From Cacajao melanocephalus (Eukaryota > Chordata > Mammalia > Primates > Pitheciidae): DNA of 64,000 bases. The stretch spans positions 1-64,000 of the forward strand of contig CAUYLG010004887.1 in NCBI GenBank assembly GCA_963573385.1, in the 5' to 3' direction. A model generated the notes under the pieces. The model did no database searches, had not been told where the DNA came from, and saw only the letters and a list, made by a program, of their open reading frames with translations. Each line of letters starts with the position of its first letter. Within the stretch, counting starts at the first letter, position 1. The position numbers and the translations under genes are program-made. Of this stretch, positions 1-9,995 are shown in pieces.

Positions 1-798
1 AACACCCACCTATGAGTGAGAACACGCAGTGTTTGGTTTTCTGTTCTTGTGTCAGTTTTCTGAGAATGATGGTTTCAAGCTTCATCCATATCCCTACAAA
101 GACATGAACTCATCCTTTTTTATGGCTGAATAGTATTCCATGGTGTATATGTGCCACATTTTCTTTATCTGGTCTATCATTGTTGGGCATTTGGGTTGGT
201 TCCAGGTCCTTGCTATTGTAAACAGTGCTGCAATGAACATATGTGTACATGTGTCTTTATAATAGAACAATTTATAATCCTTTGGGTATATACCCAGAAT
301 GGGATTGCTGGGTCAAATGGAATTTTTATTTCTAGGTCCTTGAGGAATCACCACACTGTCTTCCACAATGGTTGAACTAATTTACACTCCCACCAACAAT
401 GTAAAAGTGTTCCTATTTCTCCATATCCTCTCCAGCATCTGTTGTCTCCAGATTTTTTAATGATCCCCATTCTAACTGGCGTGAGATGGAATCTCAATGT
501 GGTTTTGATTTGCATTTCTTTAACGACCAGTGATGACGAGCATTTTTTCATATGTTTGTGAGCCTCATAAATGTCTTCTTTTGAAAGGTGTCTGTTCATA
601 TCCTTTGCCCACTTTTGAATACATGTATTTTTTTTTTCTTGTAAATCTGCTTTAGTTCTTTGCAGATTCTGGATATTAGCCCTTGTCAGATGAGTAGATT
701 GCAAAAAATTTTTCCCATTCTGTTGGTTGCTGGTTCACTCTAACGATTGTTTCTTTTGCTGTGCAGAAACTCTTAAGTTTAATTAGATCCCATTTTTA
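1..798 (-). mobile_element. LINE-1, 3' part of ORF2, minus strand
   Basis: Read on the minus strand, this is the end of L1 ORF2: the stretch ending in the conserved AAATGTGGCACATATACACC-type motif and the block giving the peptide [16 protein letters not shown]. The element is cut at its 5' end near 798, where homology stops inside the ORF2 region before the C-terminal domain. Its 3' end lies outside the window to the left. The reading frame is broken in places, so it cannot move on its own. Similarity to young primate L1 (L1PA/L1PB) is clear by eye, but I did not assign a subfamily. Confidence 0.95.
348..704 (-). pseudogene. L1 ORF2 C-terminal remnant (118 codons open)
   Basis: This frame encodes part of the C-terminal segment of the L1 ORF2 protein, beyond the reverse transcriptase domain. 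Visible landmarks are [30 protein letters not shown] and [16 protein letters not shown], which match the cysteine-containing C-terminal region in order. Endonuclease and reverse transcriptase domains are absent because the element is 5' truncated. The frame is a fossil and is not expected to make a functional protein. Confidence 0.9.
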
Positions 799-929
799 AT
801 GATTGTAATCATCGCCTTCAGAATAAAGCTGTTTCTCACCAATCAATTTAAAAATGCACCATTACCACTATTATAACCTTTCAAATTTTATCCCCTGCTT
901 CATTTTCTTCCTAGAATTGTCCAAACACA

Positions 930-1085
930 TCATGTATTACATTTATTGATCTTGTTTATTTTCTCCATTACTAGACTGGAAGTTTATGAAAGTAGAGATT
1001 TTTATCCCTTTTCTTCACTATGTATTCTTAGTGCTGGATATTTGTTGAAAGCACAAATAAATGAAGAAATGAATGAATCATCTGA
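930..1085 (+). mobile_element. L2 LINE 3' end
   Basis: The order of motifs follows the L2 3' tail: a 'tagactggaagtttatgaa' block, a 'gagatttttatccc' block, a 'tattcttagtgctgg' block and a terminal run of 'aatgaa' repeats typical of the L2 end. It is strongly diverged, as expected for an element older than the placental radiation. Confidence 0.75.
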
Positions 1086-1094
1086 CATAATTTT

Positions 1095-1320
1095 TGTCAA
1101 GCATCTTATGAGTCTCAGGCACCTTACATAAAGATCATTTTACTTACTCTTCTCAATAAGTCCATGAGGTATTTGTTATGGGCATCTCTACTTCATATAT
1201 TGAAAAATTAGGCATAAGAGAGACTAAAATCCTTGCCCAAGTTCACATAGCCAGTAAGTGGCAACCTGGGGTTCAGGTTTGTCTGACTCTAAAGCTCGTA
1301 TTCTTCACCTCTAAACTACA
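1095..1320 (-). mobile_element. MIR SINE
   Basis: On the plus strand this reads as the reverse complement of MIR: 'cttacataaagatcattt', 'ccatgaggtatt', 'cccaagttcacatagccagtaagtgg' and a tail of the 'tctgactctaaagctcg' type. All core blocks are in order, so the call is firm although divergence is high. Confidence 0.85.
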
Positions 1321-1324
1321 TGCA

Positions 1325-2489
1325 ATTTGTAAATAAAATACTAGTTCACAGAAGTAGTGATGGGTCTGTAATAGTCCATACTTTGCTGTAATATTCATTT
1401 ATTTGATGACCCTGTAGGTTTGAAGTAGATTTTTGATTGAGAAAGCAATATAAATGGCTTGCTGTGCTAGAACATTTTTGGCTTCATATCCCTGTCCTCT
1501 CCGGCCAAGATTTTTGGAAAAGAGTCCTGATGTGCATCTAGGATGTATTTATCATTAAATATTGGTCTAGGATGTTTGTAGTGAACAAAAGGACTTATCT
1601 TTTAAATAAAAGAAGAAGGCAGTAACAAAGTGACCTTGTTTGAGTACAATGTGAAGGAAGCAGGTAAATCTGTCAGGAGCTATGGATATTGTCGCCAAGA
1701 CTCTGAAGAGCCTCTCGTTCTTATCCAGAAAGACAGGAAACACAGTTCATAATAAACTAATTGAATCCTTAATGCTTTTAACCAAAGTGGTTGTGAAATA
1801 CTCGGAAAAAAAACTGGAATATAGTACTGGTTTAAATGAGCTACAAAGAATAAAAGAGATTAAAGATAGAAGAATTTGGTAGTATAAACAAAACGTATAA
1901 AATATTGAAATGCTAATTTTATACATGAAAGCATTATGACAAAATAACCCTGTGGCAATGATTGACTACATCAAATTATTTTTTGACGGAACAAAAAAAG
2001 TACAGTAGATCACCAAAATGCTTAGGTGAAGCAATTGAACATTCTTGATCAGTGCATTTGCAAAACCAAATAATTATAGAAATGGTATCTTCCTATATTA
2101 TTATACTTATAGTTTTCCCCTTTTCTCTCCTTAATTTCAAACCCTAAAACTCTGCCAGGAAGGGAATTGTATATATTAGCTTGTTTCTTCTCTGGAATTT
2201 CACCCTTTCATTCCTTATGATTGTGTGGAAATTCCATAGACATTTTCTAGCAGATGCAGCAAAAGTGGTAGAGTTTGGTGGAAAGAAATTGTTTTTAACA
2301 AAATGTACACTCTGTTCTATGGTCAGGCTAATAAGAGAAGATGAGAAGGCAAGTCTTTCAAAGCAACCCCAAGCCTTTGCTTCCTATTTTTAGTATGAGT
2401 CAAAGAAGGCACATTCTCCCATGCCTTGATTGGGTAGAGAAAAAGCAATGCCAGGTAGAGGTATTTTGAATGGGAAGAAAAGTGATGTG
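1325..2489. other. Stretch without recognised features
   Basis: This AT-rich 1.2 kb shows no element I recognise. Two short open frames (1682-1882 and 2181-2393, plus strand) have no recognisable domain and no coding-like context, and I treat them as chance. Confidence 0.5.
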
Positions 2490-2817
2490 AAGGTGAAATG
2501 GGAGAGTTCTCTGATCCCCCTCACAGGACCTGTGACAAGAGTGCTCGCCTGCTCTGTCTCCACTGCTGCTCAGAACCCTTTATAGGATGGGGAGTACGCA
2601 GACAGACAGGTGAAGGAGCCTAAGTGGACGTGTGCTACCGTGTGCCCTTTTAACTCTTTGCCATTCGCAGACGGCTTGAGAGTTAACCAGCTCAGTGAAC
2701 CCTTTGCCTTTCTGCAAGGGCAGCAGGTCAGTGTGACAGCTTTCTATATCCTGAGCTTTTGTCCAGCGTCCTGGAAAAACCAGGTTACTCACGGACTTGA
2801 AGGATGAATGCGAGAGT

Positions 2818-2823
2818 TTTATT
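2818..2823 (-). terminator. LTR polyadenylation signal AATAAA
   Basis: The minus strand reads CTCAATAAAACTCTCGC, an intact AATAAA in the position of the LTR R region. The homologous site in the second LTR is mutated to AACAAA (near 33138). Confidence 0.6.
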
Positions 2824-3064
2824 GAGTGGTGGGGGTGGCTCTCAGAGGGATGAATGGGGACCTCGATTGGGGGATGGAATGGGAAGATGATCTTCTGGAG
2901 TCTCGCCATCCAGCGGCTTAACTCCTCTCCAATCGCCCCCAGTGGAACTCGTCTGGGCTTTCAGACCTTCCTCCTCTTTTCTCTTTGTCAGGTCGTTCTG
3001 CCATTCATCTGCTTGTCTCCTGTCTACTTGCCCGCTCATCTGCTCTGGAGCCTGGGTTTCTGAA

Positions 3065-3070
3065 TTTATA
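3065..3070 (-). promoter_or_regulatory. TATA box of the ERV1 LTR
   Basis: The minus strand carries CATATAAATTC here, about 240 bp before the polyadenylation signal, which is a normal spacing for an LTR promoter. Whether it is still active cannot be told from sequence. Confidence 0.55.
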
Positions 3071-3241
3071 TGAGTACAGGATAGGGGGCGTTGTGGGCCA
3101 AAAGGCAACTTTTTGGGCGCAAAGACAGGAATGCCTGTTCTCCATTTAGGGCCACGGGTACCCAGGCTTGAGGGTGGGGCCTTTGCCGGGAAACAGCCCT
3201 CTTCTACCCCGTATTTCTCTGTCTCCTGTCCATATTAAAGG

Positions 3242-4289
3242 GACTGTGGAAGTCAGCGATCCACCAAGGAAACTTAACCACACATGATGTTAGAAGAAAG
3301 AGGGAGGAATGATGTTTTGAGACCTGAGAACCAGAGCTGGAGTAGCCACACTGCAGATCATTTTTCTTTCTCATTTAAATATCCATAAAATTTTGCAGAA
3401 AATAATTAGCAGACCCTGTTTATGTTAGGAAATAATATTTTTCAATGTTTAGTGTTTCTGTCAGCAGAAAATGGAAACACTGGTAGTTGATTGAGATGGT
3501 ATTAAATTAAAAATTCCCTATTTGTTTTACTTTGTGAGACAAGTAGAGACATTTTCAAGAACGTTGGAAATAGACATACAATTATGTGATTAAAGTATAC
3601 ATCACTCATCTATTCAACAGGTATTTGTTGAATACTTATATGTACCAAGGAGTTAGATGTTTCCTTAAAACTCGGGCCCACAGAGGGCTTTAATATTCAT
3701 GTGTACTGAGTGCAGTTGACAGCTTACTGTGACATAGTTTTGAGAACATAATGTGTGTAATATTTAACACATAATGAACAATTGCTGGAGCTGTTAGGCA
3801 CATCTATAAAATTGTCATGACATGCTGGTCACCCTTTGGAGGATTCCTTTTCCATAACTTATTTTTAGGTTAAATTTTGCTAGCAGATTTCTATGTTTTC
3901 GTTGTTAACAGTGCATACATCTTGGTGATAACCACAGGAGATTAAATTTAAGAAAATAAGTTTTTAGGATATTACTGGACTTATTGAATGAATTATTACC
4001 CTTGTATCCTGAAAATTTCTTTGATATTTTGTCTTCCTTTTTGTAGTTTTCTATACATATGACTCAAATGCTGGAAACAGCTTCCTCTAGAATAAAGAAT
4101 GAAGAAAACTGAAACGATCACTGAAACTTGAGAATAGTTATGTAAAAGTGAAAAAACAAAGTTTATCATGTAAAGGCTACCGAACCAGGAAACAGGCAGC
4201 CTGAGTTAAAATCACAACTCTGGGATCTACTGGTTAGATTATTTTCATTGAGGCATCTTTCCTTTCTGTACTACAGCATCTACTAGTTG
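3242..4289. other. Stretch without recognised features
   Basis: AT-rich DNA in which I see no gene and no repeat that I can name. Around 3609-3650 there is a short 'ttcaacaggtatttgttgaatactt' block that resembles generic L2/MIR sequence but is too short to call. Confidence 0.4.
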
Positions 4290-4535
4290 CTAACATTCAT
4301 TGAATCTTTACGATGTTCCACATACTGTTTTAAGGTAGGATTTTTCACATGCTATTTCCTTTTATTTTTACAACAATCTAAACTGGCACTCTGATTATTT
4401 TCACTTTATAAATGAGTAAATGGAGGCACAAATAAAATAAGCAATTTGCCCAAGCATGCATAGTTAGTAAGCGCAGAACTGGTATTCGAACCTGGGCAGT
4501 GTGCTCATCACTGCACCATGCTGTCCCATTACAAT
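4290..4535 (-). mobile_element. MIR SINE
   Basis: Reverse-complement MIR blocks occur in order: 'cacatgctatttccttt', a diverged 'ttttcactttataaatgag' block, 'caatttgcccaagcatgcat', 'agttagtaagcgcagaactgg' and 'ttcgaacctgggcagtgtgc'. Confidence 0.85.
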
Positions 4536-4691
4536 GCCTTTAATCAAATTGTTCTACCAAAAGGCCAATAGGATAATGAGTTAAAATATTCCAAGATTTT
4601 AATTTTCACTTTTTCATCCTTAGGTTATTTAAAAATTATAAATATAATACTTAGCCAACTATATAGAAGCATATAAAGTTGAAAGTAAAGA

Positions 4692-5040
4692 TGGTCATGA
4701 TCTACATACTGAGGTTATGGGCACTGATAGACCTCGTATACAATGATGATCCCATAGATTATCATGCCATATTTTTCCTGTAGTTTTTCTATGTTTGGAT
4801 ATGTTTAGATACAAAAATACTTTCCATTGTGTTACAATTGCCTACAGTATTAGTACAGTAACGTGCTGTTTGGGCTTGAAGCCTAAGAGCAATAGGCTGT
4901 ATACCATATAGCCTAGGTTGTATTGGGCTATATGACCTAGGTTTGTGTAATAACATTCTATAATATTCACCAATGATAAAATCACCTAATGAGAAATTAC
5001 TCAGGATGTGTCCCCATCGTTCGGTAATGCTTAACAACTG
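4692..5040. mobile_element. Short non-autonomous Tigger-type DNA transposon
   Basis: Both ends match the terminal inverted repeats of one Tigger-like family, and the right end closes with CTG followed by TA, the target dinucleotide of Tc1/mariner elements. The middle has the characteristic 'caataggctgtataccatatag' region. About 350 bp long, it looks like an internal-deletion derivative without coding capacity. The element at 36575-38069 belongs to the same family in the opposite orientation. I recall MER6/Tigger4-like names for it, but this is uncertain. Confidence 0.8.
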
Positions 5041-5426
5041 TACTTTATCCTTTAGTACTATTGTCTGACAAGTAATGACTGTTAACATGGTACTGTGTAT
5101 CCTTCCAGAGATTCCTATACTCATACAACATTTTTAAAAGAAAAAGTAGAATATAGGGTAAGTATTGTTCCACATCTTGCTTTGTAAATATAACAATTTA
5201 TGATATATTTCTTGTACATCAGTATGTATAAATTTACCACATTTTTAAAAAGAACCATACTTTGATTCCATTGGTTTTCTCTATTGTTTACTATTTTGTT
5301 TAATTTATCTCCTCTCTAATACTTCTTTCTGCTGGATTTAATTTTATTTTTCTCTTCTTTTCACAGTATCTTTATAAATTACGACATTTTAAAAGGAACT
5401 GCCCAAGATTCCATTTTCTGTATATG
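5041..5426. other. AT-rich spacer without recognised features
   Basis: Between two DNA transposons. It contains T-rich runs but no element I can name. Confidence 0.4.
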
Positions 5427-5485
5427 CAGTTTACCCTTGAACAACACAGGCTTGAACTGTGTGGGTGCACTTACACATGGATTTT

Positions 5486-5960
5486 ATCTTTTTTTTCTAA
5501 CTTTAAGTTCAGGGGCAGAAGTCAGGGCACTACAAGAAATAGTTAAATTGCTTGATATGTACTGTATGTTCTGTAGATTGAGGTCTGCAGCTATGATTGC
5601 CTGTCATTTCAAAATAAAAGAAATTCAACATGAAGACCATTGTGGAAAAAAAGAAATTCGTGAAGCTGTGAAAGGCATACAGATAGACTCTGATATGATT
5701 TGAGAAAAAGCGAAGTCATTATATGACAACTTAAAGCAAAATGAAGGTTAAGGGGATCTAAAGCTGGATAAATGCATAATGACAAAAACTCGTGTCATGG
5801 GGGTTTGTTGTACAGAGTATTTCATCAATCAGGTATTAAGCCTAGTACCCATTAGTTATTTTTCCTGATCTTCTCCCTCCTCCTACTCTCCACCCTCCAA
5901 TAGGCCCCAGTGTCTGTTGTTCCCCGCTATGTGTCCATATATTCTCATCATTTCACTCCC
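5486..5960 (-). mobile_element. 5'-truncated L1 tail inside the Tigger, itself interrupted
   Basis: A poly-T run and 'aactttaagttcagggg' (5486-5515) are the 3' tip of L1 on the minus strand. The L1 3' region resumes at about 5791 with 'tgtcatgggggtttgttg' and runs to 5960. The roughly 50-60 bp of L1 expected between these parts is missing and replaced by 5520-5771. The Tigger sequence resumes at 5961. I see no clear target-site duplication. Confidence 0.8.
5520..5771 (+). repeat. Tigger transposase segment copied into the L1 tail
   Basis: This block is closely similar, by eye, to 6561-6801 in the same Tigger and in the same orientation. Both contain the ATTGCTTGATAT, TTGCCTGTCATTTCAA and AAATTCGTGAAGCTGTGAAA blocks. 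It carries a small extra 'tatgttctg' relative to the downstream copy. Lying between two parts of an L1 tail, it must have arrived after the L1 insertion. A short stretch (5772-5790) at its right edge matches neither the L1 nor the Tigger. Confidence 0.8.
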
Positions 5961-6502
5961 AGTAAATACATTGGAAAATATTTTGGAGATTTCCTACAAT
6001 TTGTAAAACAAAACTTGTAGATAAACTGTGTAACCTAGGAATATTTTTTAATTAAGAAAAAGTTACATATGCCATTAATGCATAAAATGTATGCAGATAC
6101 TAGTCTACTGTATCATTTGCTACCACAAACTGCACAAAAATTATTATAAAAAGTTAAAATTTATAGAAACTTACACACATGCTTACATATCATAATAGTG
6201 CCATTTGCAGTTGAGAGAAATTTAAACAAACACTAAGATGGAGTATTAAATTGTAATTGCACAAAATTAACTGTAGTATACTGTACTGCTGTAATAATTT
6301 CTTAGGGACTTTCTGCTGCTATTGCAGTTAGATCAAGCTATTTTTGTGAGTATCCACTTAAAGTGCTGTGTGATGCTAATCATGTCTGTGTGATAAGTTC
6401 AATTCTCCCATTAATTGCATATTGCAATAAAAAGTGATCTCTCACAGTTCTCATGTATTTTTCATTGTGTTTAGTACAATACTGTAAACCTTGAATAACA
6501 CC

Positions 6503-8210
6503 ATGAGACTCATACAGAGTGCCACTAATAATGATGTAAGTGCTCCAAAGAAGCACAAAAGGTCAGGACATTACAAGAAAAAGTTAAATTGCTTGATATA
6601 TACTGTAGATTGAGGTCTTCAGCTATGATTGCCTGTCATTTCAAGATAAAGAAATTCAACATAAAGACTATTATGAAAAAAAGAAATTCGTGAAGCTGTG
6701 AAACGCATACTAATAGACTCTAATATGACTTGAGAAGAAGTGAAGTCATTATATGACAACTTAAAGCAAAAGGAAGGTGAAGGAGATTTAAAGCCAGATA
6801 ATTTGTGCCAGCAAAGGATGGTTTGATAATTTTAGAAAGAAATTTGGCTTACACAATGTCAAGATAACAGGAGTAGCAGCTTCTGCTGACCAAGATGCAG
6901 GACAAATTTCCAGAAAATCATTAAGAAGAAAAAAAGATCTGCCTAAATAGGTTTTTAATGGCCATGAAAGTGCCCTATTCTGGAAAAAAAAAATGGTACA
7001 AAGAACTTTAGTAAGGAAAAGAAGTAAACACCAAGATTTAAGGCAGGAAGGGATAAGGTAACTACTGTTTTGTACAAATGAACAAAAGGTCCAGGACTGC
7101 TGCTATCTATAAAGCTGCTAACTCACAAGCCTGGAAAAGAAAAGACAAACACTAGCTGCCAGTCTTTTGGCTGTACAACAAGAAGTCCTGGACAATGAGA
7201 ACCCTTTTTTTTTTCCCCATCAGCGCTTCGTCCCTGAAGTCAGGAAGTACCTTGTCAGTAAAGTACTGCCTTTTAAAGTTCTTTTGCTATTGGACAATTT
7301 TCCTGGCCAGGTAAAACCCTGAGTTCAACACTGAAGGCATCTACTTTGCCCCAGACACAATATCTTGAAATCAGCCTCTAGATCACAGAGTCATAAAGCC
7401 CTTTAAGGCTTATTATACACAATACTCACAGAAAGGATTGTCAATGCTATGGAAGACAAGCCTGAGAGAGAGAACATCGTGAGAGTCTGGAAGTATTACA
7501 CCATTCAAAATGCCATTGTTGTTACAGAAAAAGCTGTGAAGGACACCAGACCCAAAATAACAAATTTCTGCTTGAGAAAACTGTGTCCAGATGTTGTGCA
7601 TGAGTTCACAGGATTTATATTAGGGCCAATCAAAGAAAGCATGAAAGAGATTGTGGATATGGCAAAAAAAAAAAATGTGAGAGTTGAAGGGTTTTGGGAT
7701 ATGCATCTTGGAAAAATCCAAGAGTTAATAGACAATGGACCAGAGGAATTAATAGAAGATGGATTGATGGAGATGAGTGCTTCTGAACTAGTGCCAGATG
7801 AAGAGGAAGACATAGAAAAAACTGTGTCAGAAAATTCAATGACATTAGCTAGCAGAAGGGTTGCCATTATTCAAGACTGCTTTTGACTTCTTTTACAACA
7901 TTGACCCTTCTGTGATACAGGCACTGAAACTAAAGCAAATGGTGGAAGAAGGGTTGTTACTTTATAGGAACATTTTTAGATAAATGAAAAAACAAAAAAA
8001 AAGTCAGAAATTAAAATATCTTTCTTTAGAGTTATACCATGTGCGCCTACCTCTCCTACCTCCGCTTCCAGATCCTCCACTTCTTTCATCTCTGCCATTC
8101 CTGAGACAGTAATACTTCTCCTCTTCCTCAGCCTACATGTTCAGCCTCAACGTGAACATGATGAAGACAAAGACCTTTATGATGATCCACTTCTACTTAG
8201 TGAATAGTAA
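6503..8210 (+). pseudogene. Tigger transposase pseudogene
   Basis: From an ATG at 6503 the frame can be followed through stops and frameshifts. It passes an N-terminal CENP-B-like DNA-binding part (6560-6850), a DDE core with the remnant NGHESALFW (6957-6986) and LLLLDN(F)PG (about 7280-7306), and a C-terminal part that is still open for 145 codons at 7449-7886. That part has the motifs VWKYYTIQNAIVV, RKLCPDVVHEFTGF and EEDIEKT. The first catalytic Asp expected in N-x-D-E-S is His (CAT at 6963-6965). The protein would have bound the element's ends and moved it by cut-and-paste. It is now dead. Confidence 0.9.
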
Positions 8211-8290
8211 ATATATTTTCTCTTGCTTGTGATTTTCTTAATAATTTTTTTCTCTAGATTGCGTTATTGTAAGAATACAGTATATAATAC

Positions 8291-8705
8291 TGTATTAGTC
8301 AGAGTTCTCTAGAGGGACAGAACTAATTTTTTGGGAGTTTACTAATTATTAACTTGCATGATCACAAGGTCCCACAATAGGACACCTGAAGGCTGAGGAG
8401 CCAGTCTGAGTTCCAGAACTGAAGAACTTGGAGTCTGATGTTCTAGGGAAGGAAGCATCCAGCATGGGAGGAAGATGTAGGCTGGGAGGCTAGGCCAGTC
8501 TCTCTTTTCACATGTTTCTGCCTGCTTATATTCTAGCTGCACTGGCAGCTGATTGGATTGTGCCCACCTAGATTAAGGATGGGTCTCCCTATTCCAGCCC
8601 ACTGACTCAAATGTTAATCTCCTTTAACAACACCCTCACAGGCACACTCAGGATCAATACTTTGTATCCTTCAATCCAATCAAGTCAGCAGTATTAACCA
8701 TCGCA
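8291..8705 (-). mobile_element. MLT2A-type solo LTR (ERVL) in the Tigger
   Basis: On the plus strand it opens TGTATTAGTCAGAGTTCTCT and closes with CATCGCA, the reverse of an MLT2A LTR. Internal landmarks include 'gatcacaaggtcccacaatagg', 'gaacttggagtctgatgttc' and 'tcctttaacaacaccctcac'. It is flanked by a 5-bp direct repeat with one change (AATAC 8286-8290, AATGC 8706-8710), the duplication size of ERVL elements. Tigger sequence continues on both sides without loss. Confidence 0.9.
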
Positions 8706-8883
8706 AATGCCGGTAACATGCAAAATACACGCTAATCAACGGTTTGTGTTATCGGTAAGGCTTCCAGACAACAATAGGCTATTAGCAGTTAAGTTTTGAG
8801 GAGTCAAAAGTGATACATGAAGTTTTGACTTCATAGAGTGGGGCAGCTCTCCTAACGCCCATGTTGTTCAAGGACAAATTGTA

Positions 8884-9837
8884 CAACAATGTATTTAACT
8901 GTGCTTCTATGGATGGTCATTTATTTTCTTCTCAAGTTTTTATAATTATGACGTATTCTTAGAGAATAGATTGATAGAAGTAACATGCTTTTGAAAACCA
9001 TAAAGGGCAATGTTAAAGAATCCTTCATGATTACTTACTTTTTTATGGGATTGGTCTCCTGCATTCTAAAAATAATGCTGAGAAGAATGAATAAATTAGT
9101 CGTTTATTATGTAATAAAACCTAAAAAAGAGGAGAGGTAGCAGAATTTACAAGAAGTTTAAGCCCGACTTTACTGAACAGAATGATACCCTCATAGCAGC
9201 ACATCTGCTTTGCTCACAGAAAGTTAAGTAAAGGTCCTTTTTTGAGTACAACCGAGAGGATGACTTCAGTTACACAGCTAACCTTTAACCTGGAGCATTT
9301 TACATCAATTTAGCAAAATACCATTGCTGATTAAAAATTGTCTTTCCCTGCAGATATTTTAAAGTGAGATAGATTCTAATTATTTCCCCAGCTCAGAGGC
9401 AAAATTTGGGCCAGCTGACTCCAGTAGGTTCTCTTTCTGTCTTTTTTGCAATAAATGATCTTAAGGACAGTGACATTCTCTATAATTTCTCATCAGTAAA
9501 AGTCAGTGTCATCTTCACACAAGGTTGGATGTTGGCAAACTATAGCATAATTAGTTCATTTTTCTTTCGAAATAGTTTTCAACTCTTCACCGCATTATAA
9601 AGACTCTCGTTTTCTTTGAATGAGGCTATTACACAAATTCACAATAGCTTAATGTGCCTACCAAGGAGAAATGCATATCAGAAAGAGAAATGTCAGAGAG
9701 ATTTCTATTTTTCTACCATTAAAAAAACAGATATAAAGGCCTACATGTTTTAAACGGAAAATTAATAAATACAATTTCCTGTTGTTTAGGAGCTGCTTCA
9801 CTTATTGTGATTATTTAAAAAATAAATACAGCATAGA
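8884..9837. other. Stretch without recognised features
   Basis: AT-rich DNA following the Tigger. No repeat or gene recognised; open frames here are short and featureless. Confidence 0.45.
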
Positions 9838-9995
9838 TTTAAGATCTGTTATTAGCTTCATGGTCTTAGGCAAACCACATAGTTTCTCTGGCCTCAGTTT
9901 TCACATCTGTAGGATAGAAATAATCAGGTTTCCATTCCCTTTTCCAGATTGTTTGAAGAATGAAAACACGTATCTAAAAGAGTATGAAAATTTTT
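9838..9995 (+). mobile_element. MIR SINE fragment
   Basis: Blocks in MIR order: 'catggtcttaggcaaaccac', 'cctcagttttcacatctgta', 'ggatagaaataat' and 'gtttgaagaatgaaaac'. Confidence 0.7.

Larger units (their letters stand above)
2494..3237 (-). mobile_element. Solo LTR of a class I endogenous retrovirus (ERV1)
   Basis: Minus-strand order is U3, a TATA box, R with an intact AATAAA signal, then a long U5. Ends are TA (mutated from TG) and CA. The segment is flanked by a 4-bp direct repeat AAGG at 2490-2493 and 3238-3241, the duplication size expected of class I ERVs. No internal retroviral genes are present, so it is a solo LTR left by recombination between two LTRs. It shares block order with the LTR at 32759-33548. 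The family resembles MER52/LTR1-type LTRs, but the exact name is uncertain. Confidence 0.8.
5427..8881 (+). mobile_element. Tigger DNA transposon, near full length, with nested insertions
   Basis: The left end begins CAGTTTACCCTTGAACAACA and the right end is its inverted counterpart, closing at 8881 and followed by TA. Removing two later insertions (L1 tail 5486-5960; MLT2A-type LTR 8291-8705) leaves about 2.5 kb, close to full-length Tigger size. The interior contains 5' non-coding DNA, a broken transposase gene on the plus strand and 3' non-coding DNA. This is a cut-and-paste element of the Tc1/mariner superfamily (pogo/Tigger branch), inactive in primates today. The left TA target has become TG. 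Confidence 0.9.

Noticed and set aside
2580..3108. Open frames of 88 and 109 codons on the minus strand
   Set aside because: Both lie wholly within the ERV1 solo LTR, which is non-coding.
7505..7867. 120-codon open frame opposite the transposase remnant
   Set aside because: It is the mirror of the Tigger transposase frame.
8342..8542. 66-codon frame as a retroviral gene piece
   Set aside because: It lies inside the MLT2A-type LTR and has no match to gag, pol or env.
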